Below are positions 1 to 7,965 of a DNA stretch of 64,000 nt, piece by piece. The translations under genes and the position numbers were made by a program. The notes beneath the pieces were generated by a model. That model saw only the letters and a list, made by a program, of their open reading frames with translations, made no database searches and was not told where the DNA came from. Position 1 is the stretch's first letter. Each line of letters starts with the position of its first letter. Source of the DNA: AP-15 sp963789025 (GTDB lineage: Bacteria > Pseudomonadota > Alphaproteobacteria > ATCC43930 > CGMCC-115725); assembly GCA_963789025.1 (NCBI GenBank), contig CAWBIT010000006.1, positions 124,001 to 188,000 of the forward strand, written 5' to 3'.

Positions 1-1110
1 ACCAGGAGCATCCGGCTCGGCCAGGCCGCCAACATCATCGTGTGGCACCACCCGGTGCGGCTGGCGGAGCAGATCGCGCTCCTCGACGTGATCAGCGGGG
101 GGCGGGTCGAATGCGGCATCGGCCGCGGCTATCAGCCCCGCGAGAACGAAACGCTCGGCCGCCCCTACGGCTCGACGATCCAGGACCAGGAGCGCAACCG
201 CAAGGCATTCGAGGAATCGATCGCTATCATAAAGAAATGCTGGACCGAGCCGTCGTTCTCGCATCACGGCGAGTTCTTCTCGGTCCCGCCCACCTACACC
301 AAGTGGAACCACAAGCAGACGATCGCCTATTTCCAGCGTGACGGGATGGGGCGGCGGCTGGAAGACGTGATTGCCCTCGGCGACCCGGACATGTACTCGG
401 CCGGCAATCCGGTGCAGGCGACCACCACCACACTCAAGGAGCTGCAGGTTTTCCCGCAGCCGCTGCAGAAGCCGCATCCCCAACTGTGGGAGCCGCTCAC
501 CAGCGCCCGCTCGCTCAAATTCGCGGCCGAGCACGGGATCAACGGGGTGATGATCGCCGAACCGAACGACCGCTTGCGCCGCAATATCGAGATCTACTAC
601 GAGGCGGCGGAAAAGGCCGGTTTCCCCGACATGCGCAATCGCGGCCGGTTCAAGTTCGGATGGGACGCCGAGAAGCGGCGCGGGATCATGACCAGCCGCT
701 ACCTCCACATCACCCGTCCCGGCAAGGAGAAGGAGGCGCTCGACCGTGCAGCACGGGCAATCGAACTGCAGTTTGATTATTACGGACCCTTCGGCTTTGG
801 CGCCGTCGTGGCGCGCCTCGACGAACCGATGTTCGACCTCAACAAGAAGGTGACGGCGCAGATGCTGCGCGACCGCCAAATCGCCATCCATGGCTCGAAG
901 CAGTACGTCATCGACACGATCATGAAGATGCGCAACGAATGCGGTTACGACGATTTCTGCTTCCTCGGTTGGTTCGAGCTCGGCGGCTTCCATGCCAAGG
1001 AGATCGAGGAGCAGATGCAGATCTTCGCCGAGGAGGTGATGCCGGTGCTCGCGCGCGAATGCGGCGGCAAGGTGGAACTGCCGGCACGCGGCCTCGATCT
1101 GGTGATTTAA
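1..1110 (+). CDS. LLM-class flavin-dependent oxidoreductase (5' partial)
   Basis: The reading frame is open from the first base, so the N-terminus lies outside the window. The GTG at 40 is internal to the conserved core. Visible parts include a GQAANIIVWHHPVRLAEQ segment, then a DVISGGRVECGIGRGYQPRE stretch typical of bacterial luciferase-like (TIM-barrel, F420 or FMN dependent) monooxygenases, and a C-terminal segment EEQMQIFAEEVMPVLA typical of the family end. Such enzymes oxidise small organic substrates with reduced flavin; the substrate cannot be told from sequence. A second family member lies at 62367-63422. The gene is followed by a 343-base gap containing a dispersed repeat. Confidence 0.85.
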   Translation, partial: TRSIRLGQAANIIVWHHPVRLAEQIALLDVISGGRVECGIGRGYQPRENETLGRPYGSTIQDQERNRKAFEESIAIIKKCWTEPSFSHHGEFFSVPPTYTKWNHKQTIAYFQRDGMGRRLEDVIALGDPDMYSAGNPVQATTTTLKELQVFPQPLQKPHPQLWEPLTSARSLKFAAEHGINGVMIAEPNDRLRRNIEIYYEAAEKAGFPDMRNRGRFKFGWDAEKRRGIMTSRYLHITRPGKEKEALDRAARAIELQFDYYGPFGFGAVVARLDEPMFDLNKKVTAQMLRDRQIAIHGSKQYVIDTIMKMRNECGYDDFCFLGWFELGGFHAKEIEEQMQIFAEEVMPVLARECGGKVELPARGLDLVI

Positions 1111-1453
1111 AGGGTATGTCGTAGCGCGGAAAAGCGCGGAGGCTGGGCAAAAATGCGCTGCGTTAGGTGCTGTGCGTGCTTCGAGACGCGCCCCGGATGT
1201 GCCGGTTCGCTCCTCAGCATGAGAGCATGTTGTTGATGGCATTAAGAAAATTGCCTCATCCTGAGGCGCGTCGCGAAGCGAGGCCTCGAAGGACGCACGA
1301 CATTTTTCCAGCCCTACCGTATTCTTGCCCAGCCTCGCAGCGAATTCCGCCATTGCCGCAGGATGGCGGAAGGCGCCGCCCCGGCCTTCGCCGAGGCAGC
1401 TTTTCCGCCCTACGCGAACCTATACCGGCTCCGCGCGACCGAAGGAGAAAAGG
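1111..1453. other. Intergenic region with an inverted pair of dispersed repeats
   Basis: No convincing gene. The region carries two inverted copies of a repeat (1172-1223 and 1254-1298, listed separately) and ends with AGGAGAAAAGG just before the esterase start at 1454. Open frames running through here are extensions of the esterase frame without a good start signal. Confidence 0.7.
1172..1298. repeat. Inverted pair of CTTCGAGACGCG / CCTCATCCTGAGG dispersed repeats
   Basis: The left arm (1172-1223) begins GTGCGTGCTTCGAGACGCG and ends CTCCTCAGCATGAG. The right arm (1254-1298) begins CCTCATCCTGAGGCGCG and ends CTCGAAGGACGCAC. They are imperfect reverse complements separated by about 30 bases and could form a long stem. 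Repeats of this sequence type are widespread between genes in Bradyrhizobium-like genomes (from memory). They are probably non-coding mobile or structural repeats. Confidence 0.65.
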
Positions 1454-2365
1454 ATGGCGAGTAAGCAGACCGAAGAGCTGAACAAGCTCTACCTGGAATG
1501 GGTGGCGGCGCTGAAGGCAAACCCGGAGATGCCGCTCGACGAAGTACGCCACATGTTCGAGCAGTGGGAGAGGATCACCGGCGAGCCGGGCGGCGTCGAT
1601 TACATCGAAACCGATGCCGGGGGAGTTCCGGCTATGTGGGCAGCGCCAAAGAGCTGCCCGCAGGACCGGGTTCTGCTAGGCGCCCATGGCGGCGGGTACG
1701 TAGCCGGCTCGATGTACACACACCGCAAGGTCTACGCCCATGTGGCAAAGGCGATCGGCTGCCGGGCTCTTATCGTCCACTACGGGCGCGCGCCCGAGAA
1801 CGTCCACCCCGGCCCGGTGAACGACATGGTGCGGAGCTACAAATGGCTGCTCGACCAGGGTATCCGGCCCGGTCATATCGCGTTGATTGGAGATTCGGCG
1901 GGTGGCGGCCTGGCTGTGACGACGATCTTGCGGGCCCGCGAACAGGGCCTGCCCCTGCCGGCCGCCACGATGCCGCTCTCGCCGTGGCTCGACATGGACG
2001 CAACGGGCCAGACCTTCGAGACGAACGCGGCAAAGGACCTTATCGTTACGCGCGATCTGATCCAGGGTATGGCCGCGACGTTCCTCGGCGAAGGCGGCAA
2101 CCGCCAGGACCCGCTCGCCAACCCGCTGCACGCCGATCTCAAAGGGCTCCCGCCCATGTATATCCAGACCGGGGCCGATGAGACATTGCTCGACGACAGC
2201 CGCAAGCTGGCCGATCGCGCGCGCAAATCCGGGGTGGATGTGACCATCGAGATCGTGCCGGAGATGCAGCACGTCTTTCAGTTCCTGGCCGGGACCGCAC
2301 CCGAAGCCGATGCTGCAATCCGTCGCCTCGCCGACTGGGCCCGCCCGAAACTCGGGCTTGGTTGA
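1454..2365 (+). CDS. Alpha/beta hydrolase, hormone-sensitive-lipase family esterase
   Basis: A 303-residue carboxylesterase-type hydrolase. The oxyanion-hole motif HGGGY is at residues 78-82 and the nucleophile elbow GDSAGG at 146-151 (Ser148). A late QTGADETLLDD segment supplies the acid and EMQHVFQ the histidine. This is the bacterial HSL (family IV) layout, acting on short-chain esters or lactones. The start is the ATG at 1454 because GGAGAAAAGG lies immediately upstream; the frame is open back to 1325 but without a ribosome site. Substrate unknown. It follows the LLM oxidoreductase in the same direction but is too far away to assume co-transcription. Confidence 0.9.
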   Translation: MASKQTEELNKLYLEWVAALKANPEMPLDEVRHMFEQWERITGEPGGVDYIETDAGGVPAMWAAPKSCPQDRVLLGAHGGGYVAGSMYTHRKVYAHVAKAIGCRALIVHYGRAPENVHPGPVNDMVRSYKWLLDQGIRPGHIALIGDSAGGGLAVTTILRAREQGLPLPAATMPLSPWLDMDATGQTFETNAAKDLIVTRDLIQGMAATFLGEGGNRQDPLANPLHADLKGLPPMYIQTGADETLLDDSRKLADRARKSGVDVTIEIVPEMQHVFQFLAGTAPEADAAIRRLADWARPKLGLG

Positions 2366-2549
2366 TTTATTTCGGACCGAGTGAGGTTGCGCTGCTCTAA
2401 GCTCCTGGCGGTTTCTGGTGCACTTAGCCTACGCCGTGTGAGGAGAACTGCTGCGGTGACGAGGCGACCGCGGTGCCGAACGGGCGGGACAACGAGATTA
2501 CAGGCGAAACCGCTCTCATAATGCGGGGTGAGGGCCGCCGATCCTGCTG

Positions 2550-2924
2550 CTAACGACTGCCGAATTTGGCGGTGACGATGGCCTGCTTGCAGAGGTCGGA
2601 ATATTCGGCGAAATGGTCCTTCATGCAGGCCTGGATGCGGCCGCCGCCGGGCTGAACACCTGTACACGTCCGCTGGACGTCCGCCTTGCAGGCCCTGACC
2701 ACCGCCACGCTGCTCAGCATGGCTTGCTTGCAGGGCTCCGAGAAAGCGGCGTAATTGTCTTTGACGCAGGCCCGCAGCCGTCCCTCGCCGGGTTGCACCC
2801 CGGCGCAATGCTGCTCGATCTCTGTTCCACAGGCCTGGCGCATGGCCGACCCCTGCGCCATGGCATCGACCGGCGCCATCAGCAGAACAGACAGGACAGT
2901 GATCTTCTTTAACGTAAGCATCAT
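2550..2924 (-). CDS. Secreted cysteine-rich repeat protein (GLG1-type repeats)
   Basis: A 124-residue protein with a signal peptide (MMLTLKKITVLSVLLMAPVDAMAQ) followed by two related Cys-rich units, ACGTEIEQHCAGVQPGEGRLRAC and ACKADVQRTCTGVQPGGGRIQAC. Each continues into K-D-x2-A-x-(Y/F)-S-x2-C-K-Q-A. This resembles the Cys-rich GLG1 repeat found in small periplasmic proteins. The ATG at 2924 is two bases after the stop of the cyclase gene, so the two are probably co-transcribed; the adjacent ATG at 2921 is an alternative start. No enzymatic function is evident. Even-numbered cysteines suggest disulfides in the periplasm. Confidence 0.85.
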   Translation of the reverse strand: MMLTLKKITVLSVLLMAPVDAMAQGSAMRQACGTEIEQHCAGVQPGEGRLRACVKDNYAAFSEPCKQAMLSSVAVVRACKADVQRTCTGVQPGGGRIQACMKDHFAEYSDLCKQAIVTAKFGSR

Positions 2925-2926
2925 CG

Positions 2927-4843
2927 TCACTCTGCCGGTATGCCAGCCCCTCGCAGACCCGGAAAATAGGTGGCTTCGGCCAACGCGCGAATCTTTGGTT
3001 CGTCGTACCAGGTCGATTTCTCCACGTTTGCCAGGCTCGAATAGCCCTTGCTCAATCGCTGTGCCTGGGCGAGCTGTGCTTCGGCCCGTTCGGCGTTGCC
3101 CTCGAGCGCATATCCCGCCGCGAGATAGGCGTGCACAAAGGCCAACCGCGGATTCTCGCCATTGGCTTTTTCGAGCCAGACGAGCGCCCGGTCGGTATGC
3201 CCCTCCAACAGCTCTATGACACCCAGCCGGCCGTACCATGGGGCAATGCCGGGTCCAGAGGGGCTGAGACGGATTGCCTGCTCGAAATACGGAGTCGCCT
3301 CGTCCACAGAGCCGGTCAGAAACTTGCACCAGCCGACATGGGCATAAGCCGGCACCCGGCTGGGATCGAGGGCGATCGCCCTCTCGAACTCGGGAATGGC
3401 TTCCCGGCACCGCGACTGAGCACGCAGCACCTGGCCCTTTGCATAATGCGCGAGCGCGCTGTCCGGCGATGCCGCCAGAGCCTGCTCGGCCAGCCGCTCC
3501 GCTCGTTGCAGGTCGGCATCCGGGTCGGTGCTGAGCTCGTCGGTCACCCGGACCGTCAGCGCAACCGACAGCCAGGCAGCCGCATCGACCGCTTTCGGGT
3601 CGAGCGCCAAGGCGGTCTCGAAAAGCTTTACCGCCTCGTCTTCGTTCTCCTTCGAGATCGGCCGCGTCAGCACGGCGCGCCCGCGCAGCATGTAATCGAG
3701 CGCGTCGGGGTTGTCGGTCGGGCGGCGGGCCTCGGCGATCGCGAGTTGCGCTTCCAGCGATCGCGCAATGCGCGCGGTAATCTCGTTTTGCAGGGTGAAG
3801 AGGTCGCTGATGTTGCGGTCGAAGCGCTCGGCCCAGAGATGCGCGCCGGTTTCCGCATCGACCAGCTGGACGTTGATCCGGACCTGATTGCCGGATCGCT
3901 GGACGCTACCCTCCAGAACGTAGCGGACGCCCAATTCGCGGCCGATTTGCTTGGCGTCGAACGGCTTACCCTTGTAGGTGAAGGCGGTGTTTCGGGCGAG
4001 GACCTGGCTGCCCTGGATGCGCGCGATGTCGGTCGTCAGATCTTCGGTGATGCCGTCCGCGAAATACTCTTGTTGCGGATCGTTGCTGAGATTGGTGAAA
4101 GGCAGCACGACAATCGACAATCGCGGCGCCGAATAGGGCTGAACCGGAACGCTCGTCGCCTCCGTCGGGAGCGGCCGCGGCTCGGAATGCCGGGCGGGCC
4201 ACCACCACCATGCCGCACCCGCTGCCGCGATCAGCGCCAGGAGGGCGGGAACGAGCATGACGGGACGGCTCGTCGCCCCTCTGCGGCGGACGGATAGCGG
4301 CGACCCTGGGCCCGCCGCTCCGCCGACCTTGAAGACACGCACCGGCTCGGCGATGTTCTTGACCCGCTGTTCGCCGAGAGTGGTCAACCCGATAGGCAGG
4401 CGAGAGCCGATCTGGTCGCGCACCGCGCCGGAAAGGCAAATACCGCCCGGTTCGGCAAGCGCCTCCAACCGCGCGGCGATATTGACGCCATCGCCGAACA
4501 GGTTTGTTCCCTCGACGAGAACGTCTCCGAGATGGATGCCGATGCGGAACCGCATCGGCTCGCCGGCCGGTCGACTCTCGTTTTCTTTCTCGATGGCGTC
4601 CTGAACCGCGACGGCGCATTCGACGGCATCGACCGCACTTGCAAAATCGGCGACAAAACTGTCGCCGGCGGTATTGAAGATGCGGCCGCGATGGGCGGCG
4701 ACAAATTGGTCGAGGATCGTCCGGTAGGCTTGCAGCCGCCGCAATGTGCCGACCTCGTCCAGTCCCATCAGCCGGCTGTACTCGGCAATGTCGGCCGCAA
4801 AGATCACGGCGAGCTTGCGTTCGACTACTTGGGCTTCTGCCAC
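2927..4843 (-). CDS. Membrane class III adenylate/guanylate cyclase with TolB-like and TPR domains
   Basis: A 638-residue protein. The N-terminal 170 residues form a class III nucleotidyl cyclase domain: metal-binding FAADIAEYSRL and NTAGDSF segments, then FGDGVNIAARLE with the Asn/Arg transition-state pair. One transmembrane helix follows (VMLVPALLALIAAAGAAWWWW), then a TolB-N/FlgO-like segment (LSIVVLPFTNLSNDPQQEYF), and several TPR units to the C-terminus. The GTG at 4843 is preferred because AAGGAGG lies seven bases upstream; the longer frame to 4903 lacks this. The layout predicts cytoplasmic cAMP or cGMP synthesis coupled to a periplasmic sensing region. It is tightly linked to the secreted Cys-rich gene downstream. 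Confidence 0.9.
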   Translation of the reverse strand: MAEAQVVERKLAVIFAADIAEYSRLMGLDEVGTLRRLQAYRTILDQFVAAHRGRIFNTAGDSFVADFASAVDAVECAVAVQDAIEKENESRPAGEPMRFRIGIHLGDVLVEGTNLFGDGVNIAARLEALAEPGGICLSGAVRDQIGSRLPIGLTTLGEQRVKNIAEPVRVFKVGGAAGPGSPLSVRRRGATSRPVMLVPALLALIAAAGAAWWWWPARHSEPRPLPTEATSVPVQPYSAPRLSIVVLPFTNLSNDPQQEYFADGITEDLTTDIARIQGSQVLARNTAFTYKGKPFDAKQIGRELGVRYVLEGSVQRSGNQVRINVQLVDAETGAHLWAERFDRNISDLFTLQNEITARIARSLEAQLAIAEARRPTDNPDALDYMLRGRAVLTRPISKENEDEAVKLFETALALDPKAVDAAAWLSVALTVRVTDELSTDPDADLQRAERLAEQALAASPDSALAHYAKGQVLRAQSRCREAIPEFERAIALDPSRVPAYAHVGWCKFLTGSVDEATPYFEQAIRLSPSGPGIAPWYGRLGVIELLEGHTDRALVWLEKANGENPRLAFVHAYLAAGYALEGNAERAEAQLAQAQRLSKGYSSLANVEKSTWYDEPKIRALAEATYFPGLRGAGIPAE

Positions 4844-4970
4844 CGGCCCTCCTTGAGGGGCGCTGATGCCACAACCGAAGCGTTGCACAGACAAATATAA
4901 CAATTATTCCCGCTTTGTTCGATGGCCGCGTTGTAGCCCGCGTTCACTTGGCCCGCGAGCGGTTGGCCTT

Positions 4971-5054
4971 CACCCGCCTCACTGCCTCGGCACCCTCTCC
5001 CGCAGCGCGGGAGAGGGGCTACATCGGATTCGACTGAAAGCTCCTCTCCCGCGG
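4971..5054. repeat. CTCTCCCGC/GCGGGAGAG hairpin repeat, left part split by the IS
   Basis: Begins CACCCGCCTCACTGCCTCGG, contains the first hairpin CCCTCTCCCGCAGCGCGGGA and ends inside the second hairpin, where the IS is inserted. The rest of the repeat resumes at 6468-6514 (GAGAGGGG ... GGGCTTGGTGGGTGAGGG). Same family as copies near 9861, 16045, 28505, 32127, 39913, 45925, 48334, 54240 and 63437. Confidence 0.8.
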
Positions 5055-5130
5055 TGTGTAAAGGCCGGAGACATGGTGGACGGGTGTTCGGGGACATGGT
5101 GGACAGATTGGCACGGACGCAGCTCGTCCC

Positions 5131-5218
5131 GGTGGTCCACAGGAGGGCCCCGCGCCGTTCGCTCGCGCTATCAAGCGCGCAGCGAGCGGACGGCGCGGGA
5201 GGTGCCTGTGGACCCACC
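5131..5218. repeat. Long imperfect palindrome inside the IS, beyond the transposase stop
   Basis: GGTGGTCCACAGG (5131-5143) pairs with CCTGTGGACCCACC (5205-5218). An inner stem CCGCGCCGTTCGCTCGCG pairs imperfectly with CGCAGCGAGCGGACGGCGCGG around the loop CTATCAAG. It lies between the transposase stop (5243) and the left terminal repeat. It could stop transcription out of the element or bind the transposase. No T-tract is present, so it is not a standard intrinsic terminator. Confidence 0.6.
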
Positions 5219-5242
5219 GGGGCGAGCGTCTCGGCGAGCGGC

Positions 5243-6376
5243 TCACGGCGCCGCCTCGCGCAGATCGAGGGCGCCGACCCGTTGAGCGCAGAACAGGACA
5301 TCGAAGCAGCCATCTTGGTCGATCGGACGCAGCGCGACCCGACGGCCGGCGAAGGCCCGGCCGAGCTTGACCGGTCGATTGCGGAAGCTCAACCAGCCGT
5401 CCGCATCGACCCGGCGCACGATCGCCTCGGGACCGTAGTCGAACGGCTCGATCTTTTCCCGAAACGGCCGCGGGCTCGGGCAGTAGCGCACCGCGGGGGT
5501 CGCCAGATCGAGCGCCTGGTGCGGCCGCTGCGTGTTGTACACCACCCGCCATTCGTCAAACCGGCGCTGGCATTCGCCAAGATCGGCAAAGCCGCGCCGG
5601 CCGATCACCTCGGCCATCAGGGTACGATGAAACCGCTCGTCCTTGCCTTGGGTTTGCGGATGGTAGGGCCGGCCGTGGCTGACCCCCACGCCAAGCTCGA
5701 GCAGCCATACCGTCAGCCAGGTGTGGCGGTGCACGGCATCCGACCCCCAGGGGGCGCCATTGTCCATCAGCATGCGCTCGGGCAGCCCGTAACGCCGAAA
5801 GATCGCGGTCAGCTCGGCTTGCACCGTGCCCGCGCGTTCGTCGCCGCAGGCGCGCAGCCCGATCGCGTAACGCGAGTGGTCGTCGACCACGGTCAGCGGG
5901 TGACAGCGTCCCGCATGCGTCGCAAAATGCCCCTTGTAGTCCATCTGCCACAGCTCGTTCGGCGCCGCCCGCTCAAACCGTTCAAACGGTTTGTGGCCGG
6001 TATCGGCCGCAGGCTCGATGCGGCCATGGCGATGCAATACCGCGGTAATCGTGCTGGCGCTCGGCACCGCGTGATGCTTCAGGTCCTGCAGCCGGCGACG
6101 GATCTTGCGCCCACCCCAGGCGGGGTGTTCGTCGCGCACCGCCAGCACCAAGCTTTCCATCGCCGTCGAGCTGCGCCCCGGCGAATGCTGCGGGCGCCGC
6201 GAGCGGTCCGCCAGACCCGCCTTGCCGTCCGCCCGCCAGCGCGCCAGCAGCCGATAGCCAATCGTCGGGCTGACACCAAACCGCCGACACAACTCGCGAC
6301 GGTTCACTCCTTCCTGCTCGAACAGCATCACAAACTCATGCCGCTGCAACATGATCGACTTCTCCGACCACGGCAT
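5243..6376 (-). CDS. IS481-family DDE transposase
   Basis: A 377-residue integrase-like transposase. The N-terminal helix-turn-helix (QEGVNRRELCRRFGVSPTIG) is followed by the rve-type catalytic core: first Asp in LWQMDYKG, second in LMDNGAPWGSD, and the Glu in QGKDERFHRTL. It catalyses cut-and-paste or copy-out movement of the surrounding element. The start is the ATG at 6376, preceded by a GGGGAGAGG ribosome site; the frame extends to 6400 without one. The reading frame is intact, so the enzyme may be active. Confidence 0.93.
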   Translation of the reverse strand: MPWSEKSIMLQRHEFVMLFEQEGVNRRELCRRFGVSPTIGYRLLARWRADGKAGLADRSRRPQHSPGRSSTAMESLVLAVRDEHPAWGGRKIRRRLQDLKHHAVPSASTITAVLHRHGRIEPAADTGHKPFERFERAAPNELWQMDYKGHFATHAGRCHPLTVVDDHSRYAIGLRACGDERAGTVQAELTAIFRRYGLPERMLMDNGAPWGSDAVHRHTWLTVWLLELGVGVSHGRPYHPQTQGKDERFHRTLMAEVIGRRGFADLGECQRRFDEWRVVYNTQRPHQALDLATPAVRYCPSPRPFREKIEPFDYGPEAIVRRVDADGWLSFRNRPVKLGRAFAGRRVALRPIDQDGCFDVLFCAQRVGALDLREAAP

Positions 6377-6467
6377 CCCAGCCTCTCCCCAACAGGCCAA
6401 AGATGCCGATAGGATGCGTCAACCATGTCCCCGAACACCCGTCCACTATCTCTCCGGTCCATACACA

Positions 6468-6514
6468 CCGCGGGAGAGGGGGGACCAAGCCTGAAGGGCT
6501 TGGTGGGTGAGGGT
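6468..6514. repeat. Right part of the IS-interrupted hairpin repeat
   Basis: CCGCGGGAGAGGGG followed by ACCAAGCCTGAAGGGCTTGG and TGGGTGAGGG. Joined to 4971-5054 it restores a standard copy of the repeat family. Confidence 0.8.
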
Positions 6515-6607
6515 AGCGCCGCTTTCGAGCAGTGGCGACCATCCGTGTGTTGTGTTGCGATCCTTTATCCGTGCTCTCCCTGCGCTCCGTGGTGATATCG
6601 ATAAACA

Positions 6608-7951
6608 ATGGCGCGAGAAGATGACGGTTATGCGGCCGATATCCCGTATTTGCGGGACTTCAAACCGATGCTGACGCCGGCTTGGCTCGATCATGTGGCG
6701 CTGGTTGCCGGGATCGAGCCCCCGGCCAGGCAAAATGGTTTCGCGTGGTGCGATCTCGGCTGTGGCCAGGGGGTCACCGCCGCCATCCTCGCCGCAACCC
6801 ATCCAGCGGGGTTGTTCCACGGCGTCGATGCCATGCCGATACACATCGATCATGCCCGCCGGCTGGCGTCCGCCGCGGCAATCCCGAACCTGCAATTGCA
6901 TGCCGTCGATTTTGCGGCGGCGAGCGGTCTCGAATTGCCGCAGTTCGACTACATCGTCGCGCACGGCGTCTACACCTGGATCAGCCTCGAGGCGCAACGC
7001 GCCATGCGCCGATTCATCGACCGCCAGCTCAAACCCGGCGGTCTCGTCTACCTCAGCTATAACGCAATGCCGGGCTGGGCGCACGATCTGCCGTTCCAAG
7101 GTCTGTTGCGAGAGTTCGGCCGCACACTCCGCGGCGACACTATCGGGCGCCTTACCGCAGCCGCCCAGCTCGGCTGCACTCTGGCTGGCCGCGGTGTCGC
7201 GTCATTGGCGGCGAGCTTCATCGTCAAGGAATTGCAGGATCGGCCGGCAGACTATTCGCCGGCCTATCTCGTCCACGAATTCCTGCCCGCCGCCTGGCAG
7301 CCGCGCTACGTCACCGAGGTCAGAAGAGACATGGCGACGATCGGGCTCGAACCGGTCGGCTCCGCGACATTGAGCGAAAATTTCGACTGGATGGTGCTCG
7401 ACGAAGCGGCGCGTCAGACCCTCGGGACCATTACAGACCCTGAGGCCCGCGAGCTCGTGCGCGACTACTACCTCGACCAACGGTTCCGCTGCGACGTCTT
7501 CGCCCGCGGCAACCCGCGGCTCGGGTTCGGCGAGCGGGCCGATCGCCTTCATTCGAGCACCTTCGTGCTGGCCCGCCCGGTGCCGGCAATCCGCTATGTG
7601 ACGGCGACACCTGCCGGTTCCTTCTCCTATGACAGCCCGGCGGCTAGGGCCATCGTAGCCGCATTGGCGGCGGGTCAAGCTGCGGGCAACGGTGATCTGA
7701 CGACGCTTCTGACGTTATGTGCTGCCGGGGACATCATGCCCGCGGAACCCGGGCACGCCGCGGTCGTCAATCTCAACCGAGTCCTGTGCGGGCGGGTCGA
7801 CGGAGCCGAGGAAATTCGCTGGCTCGCCCTGCCGTGCGGGACCGCCGTGGAAGTGGACCCGGGTTTGCTCCGGGCTTTGCGCGACGGCCGGTCAGTTGAC
7901 GACAAAAGATTTCCGGGCTGGCGCGATTTTCTGGCGTCGCATAAACTCTAG
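6608..7951 (+). CDS. Class I SAM-dependent methyltransferase with regulatory domain
   Basis: A 447-residue protein. The Rossmann-type methyltransferase fold has motif I DLGCGQG (residues 49-55) and the acidic VDAMPIHIDHA loop binding SAM, followed by a post-core FDYIVAHGVYTW segment. The second half resembles the predicted methyltransferase regulatory domain (PF10119 type) found after such cores. The acceptor is unknown; related proteins are often placed in surface-glycan or small-molecule methylation, but nothing here proves that. It lies alone between an IS element and a convergent ABC transporter operon, with only 14 bases to the next stop. Confidence 0.82.
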   Translation: MAREDDGYAADIPYLRDFKPMLTPAWLDHVALVAGIEPPARQNGFAWCDLGCGQGVTAAILAATHPAGLFHGVDAMPIHIDHARRLASAAAIPNLQLHAVDFAAASGLELPQFDYIVAHGVYTWISLEAQRAMRRFIDRQLKPGGLVYLSYNAMPGWAHDLPFQGLLREFGRTLRGDTIGRLTAAAQLGCTLAGRGVASLAASFIVKELQDRPADYSPAYLVHEFLPAAWQPRYVTEVRRDMATIGLEPVGSATLSENFDWMVLDEAARQTLGTITDPEARELVRDYYLDQRFRCDVFARGNPRLGFGERADRLHSSTFVLARPVPAIRYVTATPAGSFSYDSPAARAIVAALAAGQAAGNGDLTTLLTLCAAGDIMPAEPGHAAVVNLNRVLCGRVDGAEEIRWLALPCGTAVEVDPGLLRALRDGRSVDDKRFPGWRDFLASHKL

Positions 7952-7965
7952 GCCCCCAATCACTT

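Larger units (their letters stand above)
4844..5242. other. Gap holding a hairpin repeat and the left end of an IS element
   Basis: Contains the upstream sequence of the cyclase gene (4844-4970), the left half of a hairpin repeat (4971-5054) and the non-coding left end of the IS (5055-5242), which includes a large palindrome. No credible gene. Confidence 0.75.
5055..6467 (-). mobile_element. IS481-family insertion sequence, complete
   Basis: The element is 1,413 bp. Its ends are near-perfect inverted repeats about 46 bp long: the left end starts TGTGTAAAGGCCGGAGACAT, the right end (reverse complement) TGTGTATGGACCGGAGAGAT, and both continue into GTGGACGGGTGTTCGGGGAC. It is flanked on both sides by CCGCGG (5049-5054 and 6468-6473), a likely 6-bp target duplication. 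The duplication sits in the middle of a palindromic repeat, so its exact length is slightly uncertain. Starting with TGT and encoding one integrase-like transposase fit the IS481 family. Confidence 0.85.

Noticed and set aside
2755..4900. Several long plus-strand frames over the cyclase gene
   Set aside because: They are shadows of the high-GC cyclase gene and lack domains.
5974..5995. Palindrome CAAACCG...CGGTTTG
   Set aside because: It lies inside the conserved transposase coding sequence and is most likely a chance result of codon use.
5054..6412. Long plus-strand frame of 452 codons across the IS
   Set aside because: It is the antisense of the transposase, which has clear catalytic motifs on the minus strand.
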